64,000 nucleotides of DNA from Kribbella amoyensis (GTDB taxonomy: Bacteria > Actinomycetota > Actinomycetes > Propionibacteriales > Kribbellaceae), in NCBI RefSeq assembly GCF_007828865.1, contig NZ_VIVK01000001.1, positions 2,852,001 through 2,916,000 on the forward strand. Reading direction: 5' to 3'. Below the pieces are notes generated by a model. The model was given only the letters and a program-made list of their open reading frames with translations. It searched no databases and was not told the DNA's origin. Each line of letters starts with the position of its first letter. Position 1 is the stretch's first letter. Of this stretch, positions 42,920 through 51,225 are shown piece after piece. The position numbers and the translations under genes are program-made.

Positions 42920-44068
42920 TCAGCCGATGCTCCTTACCGTGGGGGAGTGGTGGTCCTCCACGGAGGTCAGGATCAGTCCACAGGTCCAGCACACGTATCT
43001 GGCTGGCTCGGGCGCATTGGCGAACGGCGGAAGCGCGTCGGGCCGGTAGATTCTGTGTGCCCAGCCCGGTGGGCTGACCAAGGTGAACACCAATCGGCGT
43101 GGCCTGCGGCCTGCCGGGAACAGCATGGGCCGTGGTCGGGCGGCCGCTTGATCGGTACGGGCGTCGACCGATTGCGTTTCGAGTAGCGCCTGGTCTGCGC
43201 GACCGCTGATCGCCGGTTCAGCGGCAGCGGCCTGGCCGGCGAGATGATGGGATGTCTGCGGGGTGTTCGGTGCCAGGGCCGGTTTCTGGTCGGGCGGAGG
43301 GTCGGGTTCGATCTGGGGATCCGGGGCAGGAACGTTGATCCGTGCCTGAAGACCGTCGGGCAGCTTGAGTCCGGCCGCCCCGAGCTCGAAGTCACTGATG
43401 GGTGCCAGCAGCGACGAGATCTCGTCGCCGGGTCGGGGCGGCCACCAGCTTCCCTGGCCCGGTTCCTCGGCGTACAGGACCCCGATTCGGGAGCTGGTCA
43501 GGTCGAGCGTCCACCCCGGCAGTTCCTGGCTGTAGACGATGTGCGGTACGCCGGTGGCCGGGTGCCACAGCCACACGTCGACCACGCCGGCGGCGACGTA
43601 GTCGCGGTGGCGTGCGAGCCACGCGGCGTCGGTGAGTGTCTGCTGCTGCAGCTCGATCGCCACCAGGGCGCCGTCCCGGAGCCTCACTTGAACGTCGCTT
43701 CGACGGGTGTTGCCGTCCAGCAACTGTTCCACCGACACGTCCTCGACCTGGAGAAGGCCGCGCGCCCAGGCCGCGATGAGCTGTTTGGCCTCCGCGTGCC
43801 ATCTGGTTTCGGGGCCGTGACCACCGCGGGGGGCCTGGTGAGGCGGGTGAGCAAAGTGCGCTCGCCGGCGGCCACCGATGCGGCCCTTCACCACGACCGG
43901 CACCGTCGCGGGCTCGGCCCGATCCCAGCCCTGGTAGCAGAACAGGCACACCAGGCTGCGATCACCGGTTGCGGCCTTGCGGTGCCAGTGCTCCAGCGGT
44001 TGATCATTGACGTGTACTTCGCGGCCGGTGGTCAGATCGAGGCCGACCACCAGCAAGTCCTTCGACAT
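42920..44068 (-). CDS. CoiA-like nuclease-domain protein
   Basis: The protein has 382 residues from ATG 44068 (MSKDLLVVGLDL). It follows the competence-protein CoiA plan: an N-terminal zinc-like part (SLVCLFCYQGWD, RRRAHFAHPP), then ETRWHAEAKQLIAAWARG and a PD-(D/E)xK core, NTRRSDVQVRLRDGALVAIELQQQ, with WLARHRDYVAAGVVDVWLWH. The Asp, Glu and Gln of the nuclease motif are all present. The last third is a Pro/Ala linker and a CWTCG zinc-like pair near the end. It may process incoming DNA or act as a defence or anti-exclusion nuclease. It faces left, alone in the cargo zone. Confidence 0.75.
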   Translation of the reverse strand: MSKDLLVVGLDLTTGREVHVNDQPLEHWHRKAATGDRSLVCLFCYQGWDRAEPATVPVVVKGRIGGRRRAHFAHPPHQAPRGGHGPETRWHAEAKQLIAAWARGLLQVEDVSVEQLLDGNTRRSDVQVRLRDGALVAIELQQQTLTDAAWLARHRDYVAAGVVDVWLWHPATGVPHIVYSQELPGWTLDLTSSRIGVLYAEEPGQGSWWPPRPGDEISSLLAPISDFELGAAGLKLPDGLQARINVPAPDPQIEPDPPPDQKPALAPNTPQTSHHLAGQAAAAEPAISGRADQALLETQSVDARTDQAAARPRPMLFPAGRRPRRLVFTLVSPPGWAHRIYRPDALPPFANAPEPARYVCWTCGLILTSVEDHHSPTVRSIG

Positions 44069-45249
44069 CTGGACATCCCTTTCGACACGGAACAGCGCAT
44101 GCCGAACGGAGACATCAACAACCGTCACCGGACGCGCGTGCGCGTGGACAGATGCCCCGACAAAAGTTGTCTGGTGCGATGTCGTTAAAGAGTGAGCCGC
44201 GCAAAATCAGTTAGTCAGCTGGGGCGCTCAGAGGCCCGGATCACGTTAGTTTTAAGGGCGCGGCGAAGGTTGCTTTGATTGTGTGGTGTGTGAGTTCTGT
44301 GTTTCGAGGCTCCACCAGAGTAGCGCACCGACTGGCCACGGAGCTGACGGCGGCGGCTCGATTCACCGGACACGGCACGGACCCTGCTGGCCGCCGTGAG
44401 CGAGGCGTTCACCCGGATGCGCTGCGACCGAGTTCGCCACCAGCTGGACGGCGAACACGATGACGAACTGGTCACCGTCCCGGCACTGCAACGGCTGGCT
44501 GATCTGCTGGCGCAGTACGACGCTACGCCGCTCTGCGGCGCCTGGGCGGCCCACGTCACGCCGCCGTCGATCCGAATGATCTGGGCGCAGCCTGACCGCC
44601 GCCGGTGAGGCGGCCGGGTGGGCTACGTGGGTGGCGGTGTTGAACCAGTCGGACCAGCGCGCCTCTTCGGCCGCGTGCAGGACCTTCAGCTCGAGCTCCA
44701 ACCGTGCCAGCTCCTGCCGTTCGCCGAGACACCAGAGGCTCCGCGGTCCAGAGATCAGTCGCGGCTGGTGGACGAGGAAACAAGCGCAGCGCCGCCGACG
44801 GACTTAGCCGCGGTACTTCCGGACGGCTGCTGCTGGCTCGGTTGGGGTTTGGGACCACAGGTCGACGCTGCCCTGGCCAAGTGGAGCCGAAGTTGCGTGG
44901 TGCGGGTCGTGGTGCGAAATCGCTGAGACCGATGGTGAATTCGGTGTCCGGTGGCGGCGGCCGTGCAAACGAAAGTGCTGGTAGAGAGCAGATGCGGCGC
45001 TGTCGGTCCTGCTCGTAATCAGAAGCTCGCTCATTCGAGCACGTAAGACGGGGGTCCTGCAGCTCCCGCCTCTTCGGTGTGCTGCGCAGCCCAAAGTCGC
45101 TCGATTGGTGAGGGCGGTCCGCCAAATCGTGCCAAACGAGTTCCCGACTTGCGTCATTACGAGTGTCGGGTGGACCTGAGTGCCCTCATGCGCGAAGATT
45201 CAGACCGCCCGACGCCAGTCGCAACAAGGGGAATGGTGAGGAAGTGGAC
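44069..45249. other. Degenerate 1.2-kb region with gene fragments
   Basis: No intact gene of normal length is supported. A plus-strand frame at 44396-44608 is listed separately. On the minus strand around 44600-44705 a piece reading LELKVLHAAEEARWSDWFNT looks coding but has no extended frame on either side. Composition drops in GC from about 44187 onward. It is probably a graveyard of cargo genes. Confidence 0.4.
44396..44608 (+). CDS. Possible small protein or fragment (70 aa)
   Basis: A GTG-started frame reads SEAFTRMRCDRVRHQLDGEH, DDELVTVPALQRLADLL and YDATPLCGAWAAHVTPP, with natural composition. The open frame continues 5' without a start for 16 codons, so it may be the end of a truncated gene. 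No family recognised. Confidence 0.35.
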   Translation: MSEAFTRMRCDRVRHQLDGEHDDELVTVPALQRLADLLAQYDATPLCGAWAAHVTPPSIRMIWAQPDRRR

Positions 45250-46284
45250 GTGAGTAAGGTTGCCCAAAAGGTGTCGCTTTTCACAGATCGATTGCCGATC
45301 CGAAGTTCACGAGGATGGGCGATGGCTGACGCGGATCGAGCTAACAAGAGGCTGCATTCGGACAGTGTTCCGGTAACACGCACAATCCGTGCCTTCCTGT
45401 TCGAGCACCCCTTTGCCAGTGCAGCGCTGTTGCATGTACCGGTGATCGCGTTGGCAGCGGTGGGATTCACGTGGGATCGCCCTTTCCTTCCGCATTTGGC
45501 TCCCGAGAATCCTTCGGATGTCCTGCAAACCGCGTGGCAGGTGCACTCCGGATTTGTTGCCATCGCCTTCGCGGGACTCGTCATGCTCATCGATATGGCT
45601 GGCCGCGAGTCGTTGATCAATCCGATCCACGAGCGCCGATTTCTACTGCAACACACCTTCTTCTTATTCGCCTTCTCGTATTCGCTCCTGGGCGCGATCG
45701 AACTCGGCGTCGCGACCGCGTGGTTCGATAACGCTGGCGTCGTATTTATACTTCTGCTCACTATTGTCACGTGGACCATTCTGCTCATTGGGAACGCTTA
45801 TGCGCGCGCGATCCGTGCCCTGACGGAACCGGGTTACACAGAAAATGCGCAGAGGAGCGCGTTGGTGGCGCAACTGCGTGCCAGCATGGATGCCTCACGG
45901 GCAATGTCTCAAGCGAACACGGCGCTTCACGCGGTGGCACCAAGAACATGGTCGGCCGAGAAGGTCGAAGACGCGACGCCAATACTTCACATCGAATCGC
46001 AGGGTCGCTTAGCTGATGTGCACATACCCTCGATCAGGAGAATGCAGATAGAACTCACCGCATCGTCGGCCGTTGCCCAGAGCGTAGACCCCAACGCTGC
46101 GCCCGAATCGGCGAACCACTCATCGGGAATTTCTAGCCCACCTCTGGTGATACTTGCCTCTATCGGCCAGACGGTGGACGTCGGTCGTCCGCTCTTCGTC
46201 CTTAGACAAAAGCCCGTCGCCGATCGTATCGTGAATAGGGCAGAGTTGCGCCTCAAGCACGCAGTTCGTCTGGAGCAGGCATGA
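45250..46284 (+). CDS. Four-helix membrane protein, first gene of an unrecognised cassette
   Basis: The protein has about 344 residues from GTG 45250 with GAGGA 8 bases upstream; ATG 45322 is the alternative. Four membrane helices are clear: ASAALLHVPVIALAAVGF, HSGFVAIAFAGLVMLIDM, FFLFAFSYSLLGAIELGVA and VVFILLLTIVTWTILLIGNA. The cytoplasmic part ends with a beta unit LVILASIGQTVDVGRPLFVL resembling a barrel-sandwich hybrid motif (G-x-x-V-x-x-G-x-P-L). The plan recalls DUF2254-like membrane proteins, but I cannot confirm the family. The stop overlaps the next start (ATGA). Codon use is clearly less GC-rich than in the transfer module. Confidence 0.75.
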   Translation: MSKVAQKVSLFTDRLPIRSSRGWAMADADRANKRLHSDSVPVTRTIRAFLFEHPFASAALLHVPVIALAAVGFTWDRPFLPHLAPENPSDVLQTAWQVHSGFVAIAFAGLVMLIDMAGRESLINPIHERRFLLQHTFFLFAFSYSLLGAIELGVATAWFDNAGVVFILLLTIVTWTILLIGNAYARAIRALTEPGYTENAQRSALVAQLRASMDASRAMSQANTALHAVAPRTWSAEKVEDATPILHIESQGRLADVHIPSIRRMQIELTASSAVAQSVDPNAAPESANHSSGISSPPLVILASIGQTVDVGRPLFVLRQKPVADRIVNRAELRLKHAVRLEQA

Positions 46285-48242
46285 TCAGCGGAGACAGGGC
46301 CAAGCGACGCTTAAAGCGACGACTTTGGGGGCCGCCCACGCTCAAGCGCCGGCACGCCCTATTCAAGCAAGAACTGGTCCGGGCGACGAGCCAGTTGGCG
46401 ACTGCTGTGCGCCAAGGTGAAGAGGCCGCCACCGAGGGCGGCCTACAGCTCATTCGCGCACTGGTCCTGGAGGCCGTCCGCTACCACAGCGACTCGATCG
46501 AGGTTAGTCCTGCAGCGATGGGCGGGCCGAGTGTATACGGACGTGAATGGGGGGACCTCTTGCAGTCCTTGGAGCGCATCAGAGAAGCCGCCCACTGCAG
46601 TGACCACGCTCGGCTGCGTACCCGGGTGATCAATTTCTTCCTCGATCTCTTGGTGCAACTGTTCCATGATCGCCACCTGCCGGCCGGGCGCAACGTCGCG
46701 GGTTCTCTTGGCTGGATGTGGGCCGACATGGACAATGATGCAGGAAGTTGGTCTGCGGAAGATCGCGACTACTTCTTGATGAGACTGCGCGAGACGGCCA
46801 CCTACGTGATGCCGGCACGCCTCAATGGCCCCGATGCCTCGGCCGCAGCCATCATTTACTGCTACCTCTTCGCGACCATGTTTCGGCGATCCCTCGCAGT
46901 TCAGCACTATGACAGCGCGCGTGACGTCGTGATGACCTTGATTGAAGCTCGCCCGAATCGAGCGGAGAATGATTTTCAGAAATCTTTCGCCGAATCGCAG
47001 GACGCAACGCTGCTCTCGCTGCTCGCGTGGATGCTCCTGACACGTCGGAACGATGCACCTGACGCGGGTGAGAGGGAGTTGCTCGACATATTGATCGGGG
47101 GCCTGGACGGTAAGGATCTTTGGAATGTCACCGCATTCGCCCTCGGCGCGGATTTCAGTTATCAGGTCGGCGCGGATAGTTGGGAATCTGAACGCAATTA
47201 TGTCCGGGGGCGGTCGTCCGGATTCATCCAAATCGACACGTATGTTCGGGTGGCGGCACTCGTTATCGGGCTCAGTCGAGGTAGCCTGCGTGTCCCCACT
47301 GTGCCTGATGAGAAGGACGGCAGCCTCGCCCAAACGATGAAGGAGCTTCTCGACAGCCTCGTGGCGGGGAGCCCGCCCCAAGTCGCAGTGCTGATCGAGC
47401 GGGTGCGTGATGACAGGTTGCGTAACGACTTGCAGAGGCTGATCGACGCCAAAGAGGCAGTTCGCGCGCACCGGCTTGCTGGAGCGGAACTCGATGCAGT
47501 CAAAGTGTCTGCGTTCCACGAAGCTGTGGAAGATTCCCTACGGAAGATCCAAGGCATCAGAGAATTGATGCTCATTGAGCAGCGGCCGACCGCAGGGCCT
47601 CCGCAGTTCGGTTTCAACCAGTTGGAAGCAAAGTGGTGGTTCGTTGATATGGATGTCGATGCCGATCCGAAGGCCCTAGCTGAAGATTTGGTCCGAGGCC
47701 TTATCCGCGGTGAGGACGCGAGTATCATTGAAGCCGTCCGCGATTCCGAACCTTCTGACACTGTGAGTATCAATCAACTTCCGGGCATCCTCGAAGATTG
47801 GGCTGTGCGCCACGATGTAACAGAGGTCGTCATCGTTACGAACTCTTGGCGAGCCTACGAACGGCTGGCTGGGGTCGACGCATTGCTCGACGAAGCTAGC
47901 ACTCGGATAGTGCGTATCGGGCCCCTGGATGCCAAGCTGTGCCGCACAGTCGATTCGACCGATCCGTTCGTGGCCGTGATGGCCTGCAGCGGCGCAGTCA
48001 CGATACATAACGGCAGTCCGCTGGAGCCACAGCCGCCGGAGATGCAAGTCCACGGCGACCGTGTGCTTGCGTCCGTTTCCATCCTCACGCCCGATATGGT
48101 TGAAGCGATGACGGAAGTTGGGGTGCGCACCGCGCTCGACCTTCGCCAGCAAGTTGTCGTGAAGCTCCTTGAACACTTCACTGTTGAAGTGTCCGACCGG
48201 AGTCGAGTGGGCTTCTGGGCACTTCCGGAGCGCGAGTACTGA
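46281..48242 (+). CDS. Large soluble protein, second gene of an unrecognised cassette
   Basis: The protein has 653 residues from ATG 46281, coupled to the membrane protein. The start is strongly basic (DRAKRRLKRRLWG). Residues ~40-450 are helical, repeat-like, and rich in Trp/Leu (FLDLLVQLFHDRHLPAGRN, AAIIYCYLFATMFRRSLAV, LLSLLAWMLLTRRNDAPD). Residues ~455-653 look alpha/beta (FGFNQLEAKWWFVDMDVDAD, VTEVVIVTNSWRAYERLAG, ASTRIVRIGPLDAKL). No Walker, nuclease or TIR motif is seen. No family recognised. Position beside attR, low GC and strict pairing with a membrane partner fit a cargo system such as defence or membrane signalling; that is inference. Confidence 0.75.
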   Translation: MISGDRAKRRLKRRLWGPPTLKRRHALFKQELVRATSQLATAVRQGEEAATEGGLQLIRALVLEAVRYHSDSIEVSPAAMGGPSVYGREWGDLLQSLERIREAAHCSDHARLRTRVINFFLDLLVQLFHDRHLPAGRNVAGSLGWMWADMDNDAGSWSAEDRDYFLMRLRETATYVMPARLNGPDASAAAIIYCYLFATMFRRSLAVQHYDSARDVVMTLIEARPNRAENDFQKSFAESQDATLLSLLAWMLLTRRNDAPDAGERELLDILIGGLDGKDLWNVTAFALGADFSYQVGADSWESERNYVRGRSSGFIQIDTYVRVAALVIGLSRGSLRVPTVPDEKDGSLAQTMKELLDSLVAGSPPQVAVLIERVRDDRLRNDLQRLIDAKEAVRAHRLAGAELDAVKVSAFHEAVEDSLRKIQGIRELMLIEQRPTAGPPQFGFNQLEAKWWFVDMDVDADPKALAEDLVRGLIRGEDASIIEAVRDSEPSDTVSINQLPGILEDWAVRHDVTEVVIVTNSWRAYERLAGVDALLDEASTRIVRIGPLDAKLCRTVDSTDPFVAVMACSGAVTIHNGSPLEPQPPEMQVHGDRVLASVSILTPDMVEAMTEVGVRTALDLRQQVVVKLLEHFTVEVSDRSRVGFWALPEREY

Positions 48243-48679
48243 AGCTTTCTGACTCGCCCCGTTTGTCATCTTACTTGACGTGCTTTGTCGACGAACCGTC
48301 GATGTTTGGGCGAGGGCGGCCTCCTCGTCGGTGATCAGCTACGCGGCGCCCCGTAGGTCCCGGACTACCCCGATGCGTGGCCGAGCGGCTCCGCATCGAA
48401 CGAGCCGCTTTGGCCATCTAACCAGCGTGCCCGTTCATGGCTAAGGCAGCGGTGATTCGCCGGCCCTGGGTCCGGTGATGCATCTGAGCCGTCGCCTAGA
48501 ACGGTGGCGGAGGACGCGCTGCAGACGGCTAGGGCTCATCTGGCTACGGTAGCTGGAACGATGCTGTCAATGACTCTGTCAATGAAGGCGGGGCGACTCA
48601 TGCCAGTTCAGGCAGCGGAGACACCGCGTTTGGCAGAGGATCCCGCCTGCAGACAGATGAGAAGCAGCAGGGCATCCAA
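48243..48679. other. Right-end non-coding region of the element
   Basis: No gene is supported in these 437 bases. The only structured feature is the arm-type repeat pair at 48564-48584. Short frames here read as shadows of the tRNA-like core. Confidence 0.5.
48564..48584. promoter_or_regulatory. Arm-type integrase binding sites, right end
   Basis: CTGTCAATG at 48564-48572 and 48576-48584, 12 bases apart, matches the pair beside attL in sequence, spacing and orientation; over 22 bases only two differ. They end 95 bases before the attR core. Confidence 0.7.
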
Positions 48680-48722
48680 CTTGTAAAGCGGTGGTTAGGG
48701 GTTCGAGTCCCCTCGCCGGCTC
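48680..48722. repeat. attR core (43 bp)
   Basis: This is an exact copy of 14148-14190. It starts in the anticodon loop, so it is only a tRNA 3' half without D arm or 5' acceptor strand and does not encode a tRNA. Right of it the sequence changes at once into the left end of an IS481 element. Confidence 0.95.
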
Positions 48723-48738
48723 TCTGAACTTGTGCAGT

Positions 48739-48824
48739 CTCGCCTGATGATGGACAGATCCGTCTCGGGTGAGGCTTTCCACCGTCTCGGCTGATGGTTT
48801 ACGCCGTCTCGGTTGATGCTTGAC
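48739..48824. repeat. Four iterated units of the IS left end
   Basis: Units of the form CTCGG-TGATG--T-GAC start at 48739, 48764, 48786 and 48808 (spacings 25, 22, 22). They are probable transposase binding sites. Confidence 0.65.
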
Positions 48825-48879
48825 ACCCACTCCCTGCTCGTTCTCGGCTTGATTGCTGAGGAGCAGAGGGGGTGGGCTG

Positions 48880-50070
48880 ATGCTTCGGGAGCTCAGCGTG
48901 GTCGAGCAGCGATATCAGGCAGTTCTTGCGGTCGTCGAGGACCGGTTGTCGGTGACCGAGGCGGCGGCGAAGGTCGGGGTTTCGCGGCAGACGCTGCACA
49001 ACTGGTTGCGCCGGTATGCCGAGCAGGGTCTGGATGGTTTGGCTGACCGGTCGCACCGCCCGGTGTCGTGTCCGCATCAGATGGCCGCCGAGGTCGAGGT
49101 GCGGCTGGTCGAACTGCGGCAGCTACATCCGGCCTGGGGTCCGGATCGGCTGCTGTATCGGTTGGGGCGCGACGGGGTGGAGCCGCTGCCGTCGCGGGCG
49201 GCGGTGGGCCGGGCGTTGGCCCGGCTGGGGCTGGTGGCCCCCGGGCGGCGGCGCCGTAGCCGGGACAGGGTGTATCGGCGCTGGGAGCGGGGCCGGCCGA
49301 TGGAGCTGTGGCAGTTCGACGTGATGGGCGGCGTCTTGCTCAACGACGGTCGGGAACTGAAGGCGGTGACCGGCGTCGATGATCACTCGCGGTTCTGTGT
49401 CGCGGCCGGGCTGGTGGAACGGGCCTCGACCCGCCCGGTCTGCGCGGTGTTCGCGGCCGCGCTGGGCCGTCACGGGATCCCGACCCAGGTCCTGACCGAC
49501 AACGGCAAGGTCTTCACCGGCAGGTACAACAGCCGTCCGGTGGAGGTGTTGTTCGACCGGATCTGCCGCGAGAACGGGATCGAACACATCCTGACCGCGC
49601 CGCGGTCACCGACCACGACCGGGAAGATCGAACGCTTCCACGGCACCTTGCGCCGCGAATGCCTGGCCGGGCGGACCTTCGCCTCGATCGCCCAGGCGCA
49701 GGCGGTGATCGACGCCTGGGTGCACGAGTACAACACCGACCGGCCACACCAATCGATCGGCCGCTGCACGCCGGCCGAACGCTTCGCCACCCGCGCCACC
49801 GACCCCGGCCCCGCCCTCGACCTGACCGCCCTGGCCGACCGACGCACCGGCACCGACTGGATCACCCGGCGCGTCGCCTCCAACGGCGTCGTCTGCGTCG
49901 CCTGGCAACAGGTCTCCGTCGGCAAACACCGCTACGGCGAACTCGTCGACGTCCATGTCACCGACCGAATCCTCGAGTTCTGGTCCGGCAACGACCTCCT
50001 CCGCACCGTCGTCCGCGAATCGAGAGGAGAAATCCGTAAGAAGCGGGCCGCCAAACCCGCCTCAACCTAA
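48880..50070 (+). CDS. IS481-family transposase
   Basis: The protein has 396 residues from ATG 48880; the frame extends 9 codons further to a TTG. An N-terminal HTH (RLSVTEAAAKVGVSRQTLHNWLRRY) and a second HTH-like part precede the rve core: Asp147 in WQFDVMG, Asp207 in LTDNGKVF, and Glu251 in GKIERFHGTLRREC, with YNTDRPHQSIG after it. All three acidic residues are present, so the enzyme may be active. The spacing between the second Asp and Glu (43 residues) is longer than the usual ~35 because of an insertion around TGRYNSRPVEVLFD. It cuts and pastes the surrounding element. Confidence 0.95.
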   Translation: MLRELSVVEQRYQAVLAVVEDRLSVTEAAAKVGVSRQTLHNWLRRYAEQGLDGLADRSHRPVSCPHQMAAEVEVRLVELRQLHPAWGPDRLLYRLGRDGVEPLPSRAAVGRALARLGLVAPGRRRRSRDRVYRRWERGRPMELWQFDVMGGVLLNDGRELKAVTGVDDHSRFCVAAGLVERASTRPVCAVFAAALGRHGIPTQVLTDNGKVFTGRYNSRPVEVLFDRICRENGIEHILTAPRSPTTTGKIERFHGTLRRECLAGRTFASIAQAQAVIDAWVHEYNTDRPHQSIGRCTPAERFATRATDPGPALDLTALADRRTGTDWITRRVASNGVVCVAWQQVSVGKHRYGELVDVHVTDRILEFWSGNDLLRTVVRESRGEIRKKRAAKPAST

Positions 50071-50078
50071 CCAAAACC

Positions 50079-50120
50079 GTCAAGCATCAACCGAGCACCG
50101 CACGTCAACCATCACCCGAG
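50079..50120. repeat. Two iterated units of the IS right end
   Basis: GTCAAGCATCAACCGAG (50079-50095) and GTCAACCATCACCCGAG (50104-50120), 25 bases apart, are inverted relative to the left-end units. They begin 8 bases after the transposase stop. Confidence 0.65.
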
Positions 50121-50128
50121 ACTGGACA

Positions 50129-50193
50129 CCGGCTCTCTGAACTTGTGCACTCTCGCCTGTTGATGGACAGATCCGTCTCGGTTGATGCTTGAC
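50129..50193. repeat. Second, partial copy of the IS left end
   Basis: From CCGGCTCTCTGAACTTGTGCA the sequence repeats 48716 onward in direct orientation, with two left-end units (50152-50168 and 50177-50193). No transposase follows. It is either the remnant of a second copy or a duplicated flank produced when the IS entered next to attR. Confidence 0.6.
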
Positions 50194-50244
50194 TCCGCGG
50201 TCCCGCTCGATCTAGTCCGCACCGCGGTCAAGGACTTCCTCGGC

Positions 50245-50586
50245 CTACTTCGTCTGGTTCGGATGACTTGTGTGTACCTGCTCCAGATACACCACGTGAT
50301 CTTCGACGTAGAACCAGATCCGGGCCGTACCTTTGGCGGTCGGCTTGTGCTGCCATCGCTGGTGGTCGACTCCTGCCCGGCACACAATTCCGAGCGCGTC
50401 CTTCAGCGGGTAGTTGGTCGGTGTCACGTCCAGCGGAGTCCTGGTCAGGAAGTCCCAGGTATCGGCGAGCGGACCTCGCAGTGTCGCTGCGAGATCGCGC
50501 CAGCCTTTCTGTGCGTTGACGGAAGCGAAGCGGAGTTCGTACTCGCTGTTCTTGGTCGGGCGTTCGACTCTTGTCTGCTTGGCCAT
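50245..50586 (-). CDS. Toxin of a type II-like TA pair (RelE/ParE-like, tentative)
   Basis: The protein has 113 residues from ATG 50586, 3 bases after the stop of a Phd-like antitoxin gene on the same strand. It reads FASVNAQKGWRDLAATLRG, DFLTRTPLDVTPTNYPLKD, WQHKPTAKGTARIWFYVEDHVVYLEQVH in order. The last piece (basic strand, Trp/Phe/Tyr, then V-x-L-x-x-V-H-x-x-H) is like the C-terminal strands of RelE/ParE toxins, with conserved His residues. Family by context and pattern only. It lies outside attR, so it is not part of the present element. Confidence 0.65.
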   Translation of the reverse strand: MAKQTRVERPTKNSEYELRFASVNAQKGWRDLAATLRGPLADTWDFLTRTPLDVTPTNYPLKDALGIVCRAGVDHQRWQHKPTAKGTARIWFYVEDHVVYLEQVHTSHPNQTK

Positions 50587-50589
50587 GCG

Positions 50590-51054
50590 TCAGGGACGCT
50601 CCACCGGCTCATCCTCATCAAGCCATTCCACGGGTGCATGACCCAGGCCGGCGGCGAGTGCAGTTGCTGTTTCACGCCAGGAGGTCAGCTCGGCGAGCGC
50701 GAGGTGTGCCTGGCCGGTGGCGAATGATGCCCTAGCTGCGGCCAGGATGTCGGTTGCGCAGGTCTCACGGCCTTCCGGACTGAGGGCGAGCATCCAGGGG
50801 AAGTGATCACTCATCCGCTCGCCGAGTGTTCCCTCGAGGCTGGTGGAGACGGCGATGAGCTGGGCCGCGAGCTCAAGTAGCGAGTTACGGGCTCGATTCT
50901 CGCTCTCCGACATGAGGACCAATGACTCGCCGTCCCGGCGCGTCACCTCGACAGGATGATCTGAAGCCGCGGCGAAAACATCGGCCGACGAGCGACTCAA
51001 CTCAGACGACTGGAAGGAGTTTCGAGATGCCGTGTCGGGCGTCATGCAGCACAT
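50590..51054 (-). CDS. Phd/YefM-like antitoxin with extended C-terminus
   Basis: The protein has up to 154 residues (ATG 51054; ATG 51045 is equally possible). Residues ~12-60 match the Phd/YefM fold: FQSSELSRSSADVFAAASD, HPVEVTRRDGESLVLMSESE. The C-terminal 90 residues are helical (LLELAAQLIAVSTSLEGTLGERM; ALAELTSWRETATALAAGLG) and should contact the toxin. The pair should be autoregulated through the antitoxin; no clear operator can be seen. Confidence 0.75.
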   Translation of the reverse strand: MCCMTPDTASRNSFQSSELSRSSADVFAAASDHPVEVTRRDGESLVLMSESENRARNSLLELAAQLIAVSTSLEGTLGERMSDHFPWMLALSPEGRETCATDILAAARASFATGQAHLALAELTSWRETATALAAGLGHAPVEWLDEDEPVERP

Positions 51055-51225
51055 GATAGTTCAGAATGTGTTCTGAATCCAACTGTCGAAGATCGCATCA
51101 CCGCAGCCGGGCTGTTTGCGCCATGAGCCCATGAGCGGAGCACGCGGAGCCCGACTCCGCTTGGTGAGCGCGTGATGCGCCGCGCGTGAGCGACGAGCCG
51201 GGGACATCGTCGATCGGATATGCCG

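Larger units (their letters stand above)
14148..48722 (+). mobile_element. 34.6-kb integrative element in tRNA-Thr (ICE-like)
   Basis: The element is bounded by a 43-bp perfect direct repeat of the tRNA-Thr 3' half (14148-14190 and 48680-48722). It carries a tyrosine integrase beside the tRNA, a Xis-like protein, a transfer module (VirD4-like ATPase, MobF relaxase, DUF2637 membrane protein, RRQRL zinc protein), an m5C methyltransferase, a prim-pol replicase and cargo. Genes in the central module are very GC-rich and translationally coupled, while the two ends (15-20 kb and 40-48 kb) are visibly less GC-rich and less compact, as is usual for acquired cargo. No VirB4, VirB6 or FtsK/TraB-like protein is seen, so self-transfer is not proven. 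Confidence 0.93.
48723..50128 (+). mobile_element. IS481-family insertion sequence
   Basis: One transposase gene is flanked by iterated inverted repeats. The innermost pair CTCGGTTGATGCTTGAC (48808-48824) and its complement (50079-50095) match in 17 of 17 bases. The next pair out (48786-48802 and 50104-50120) matches nearly as well. The left end has two further units. Exact outer ends are uncertain; the element sits directly against attR. Confidence 0.75.

Noticed and set aside
48680..48722. A second tRNA-Thr gene at the right end
   Set aside because: Only the 3' half is present; no D arm, no 5' acceptor strand and no CCA.
48579..48830. 83-codon minus-strand frame across attR
   Set aside because: It includes the tRNA-like core (reading RGLEPLTTALQVG-type sequence), a well-known spurious annotation at tRNA-derived att sites.
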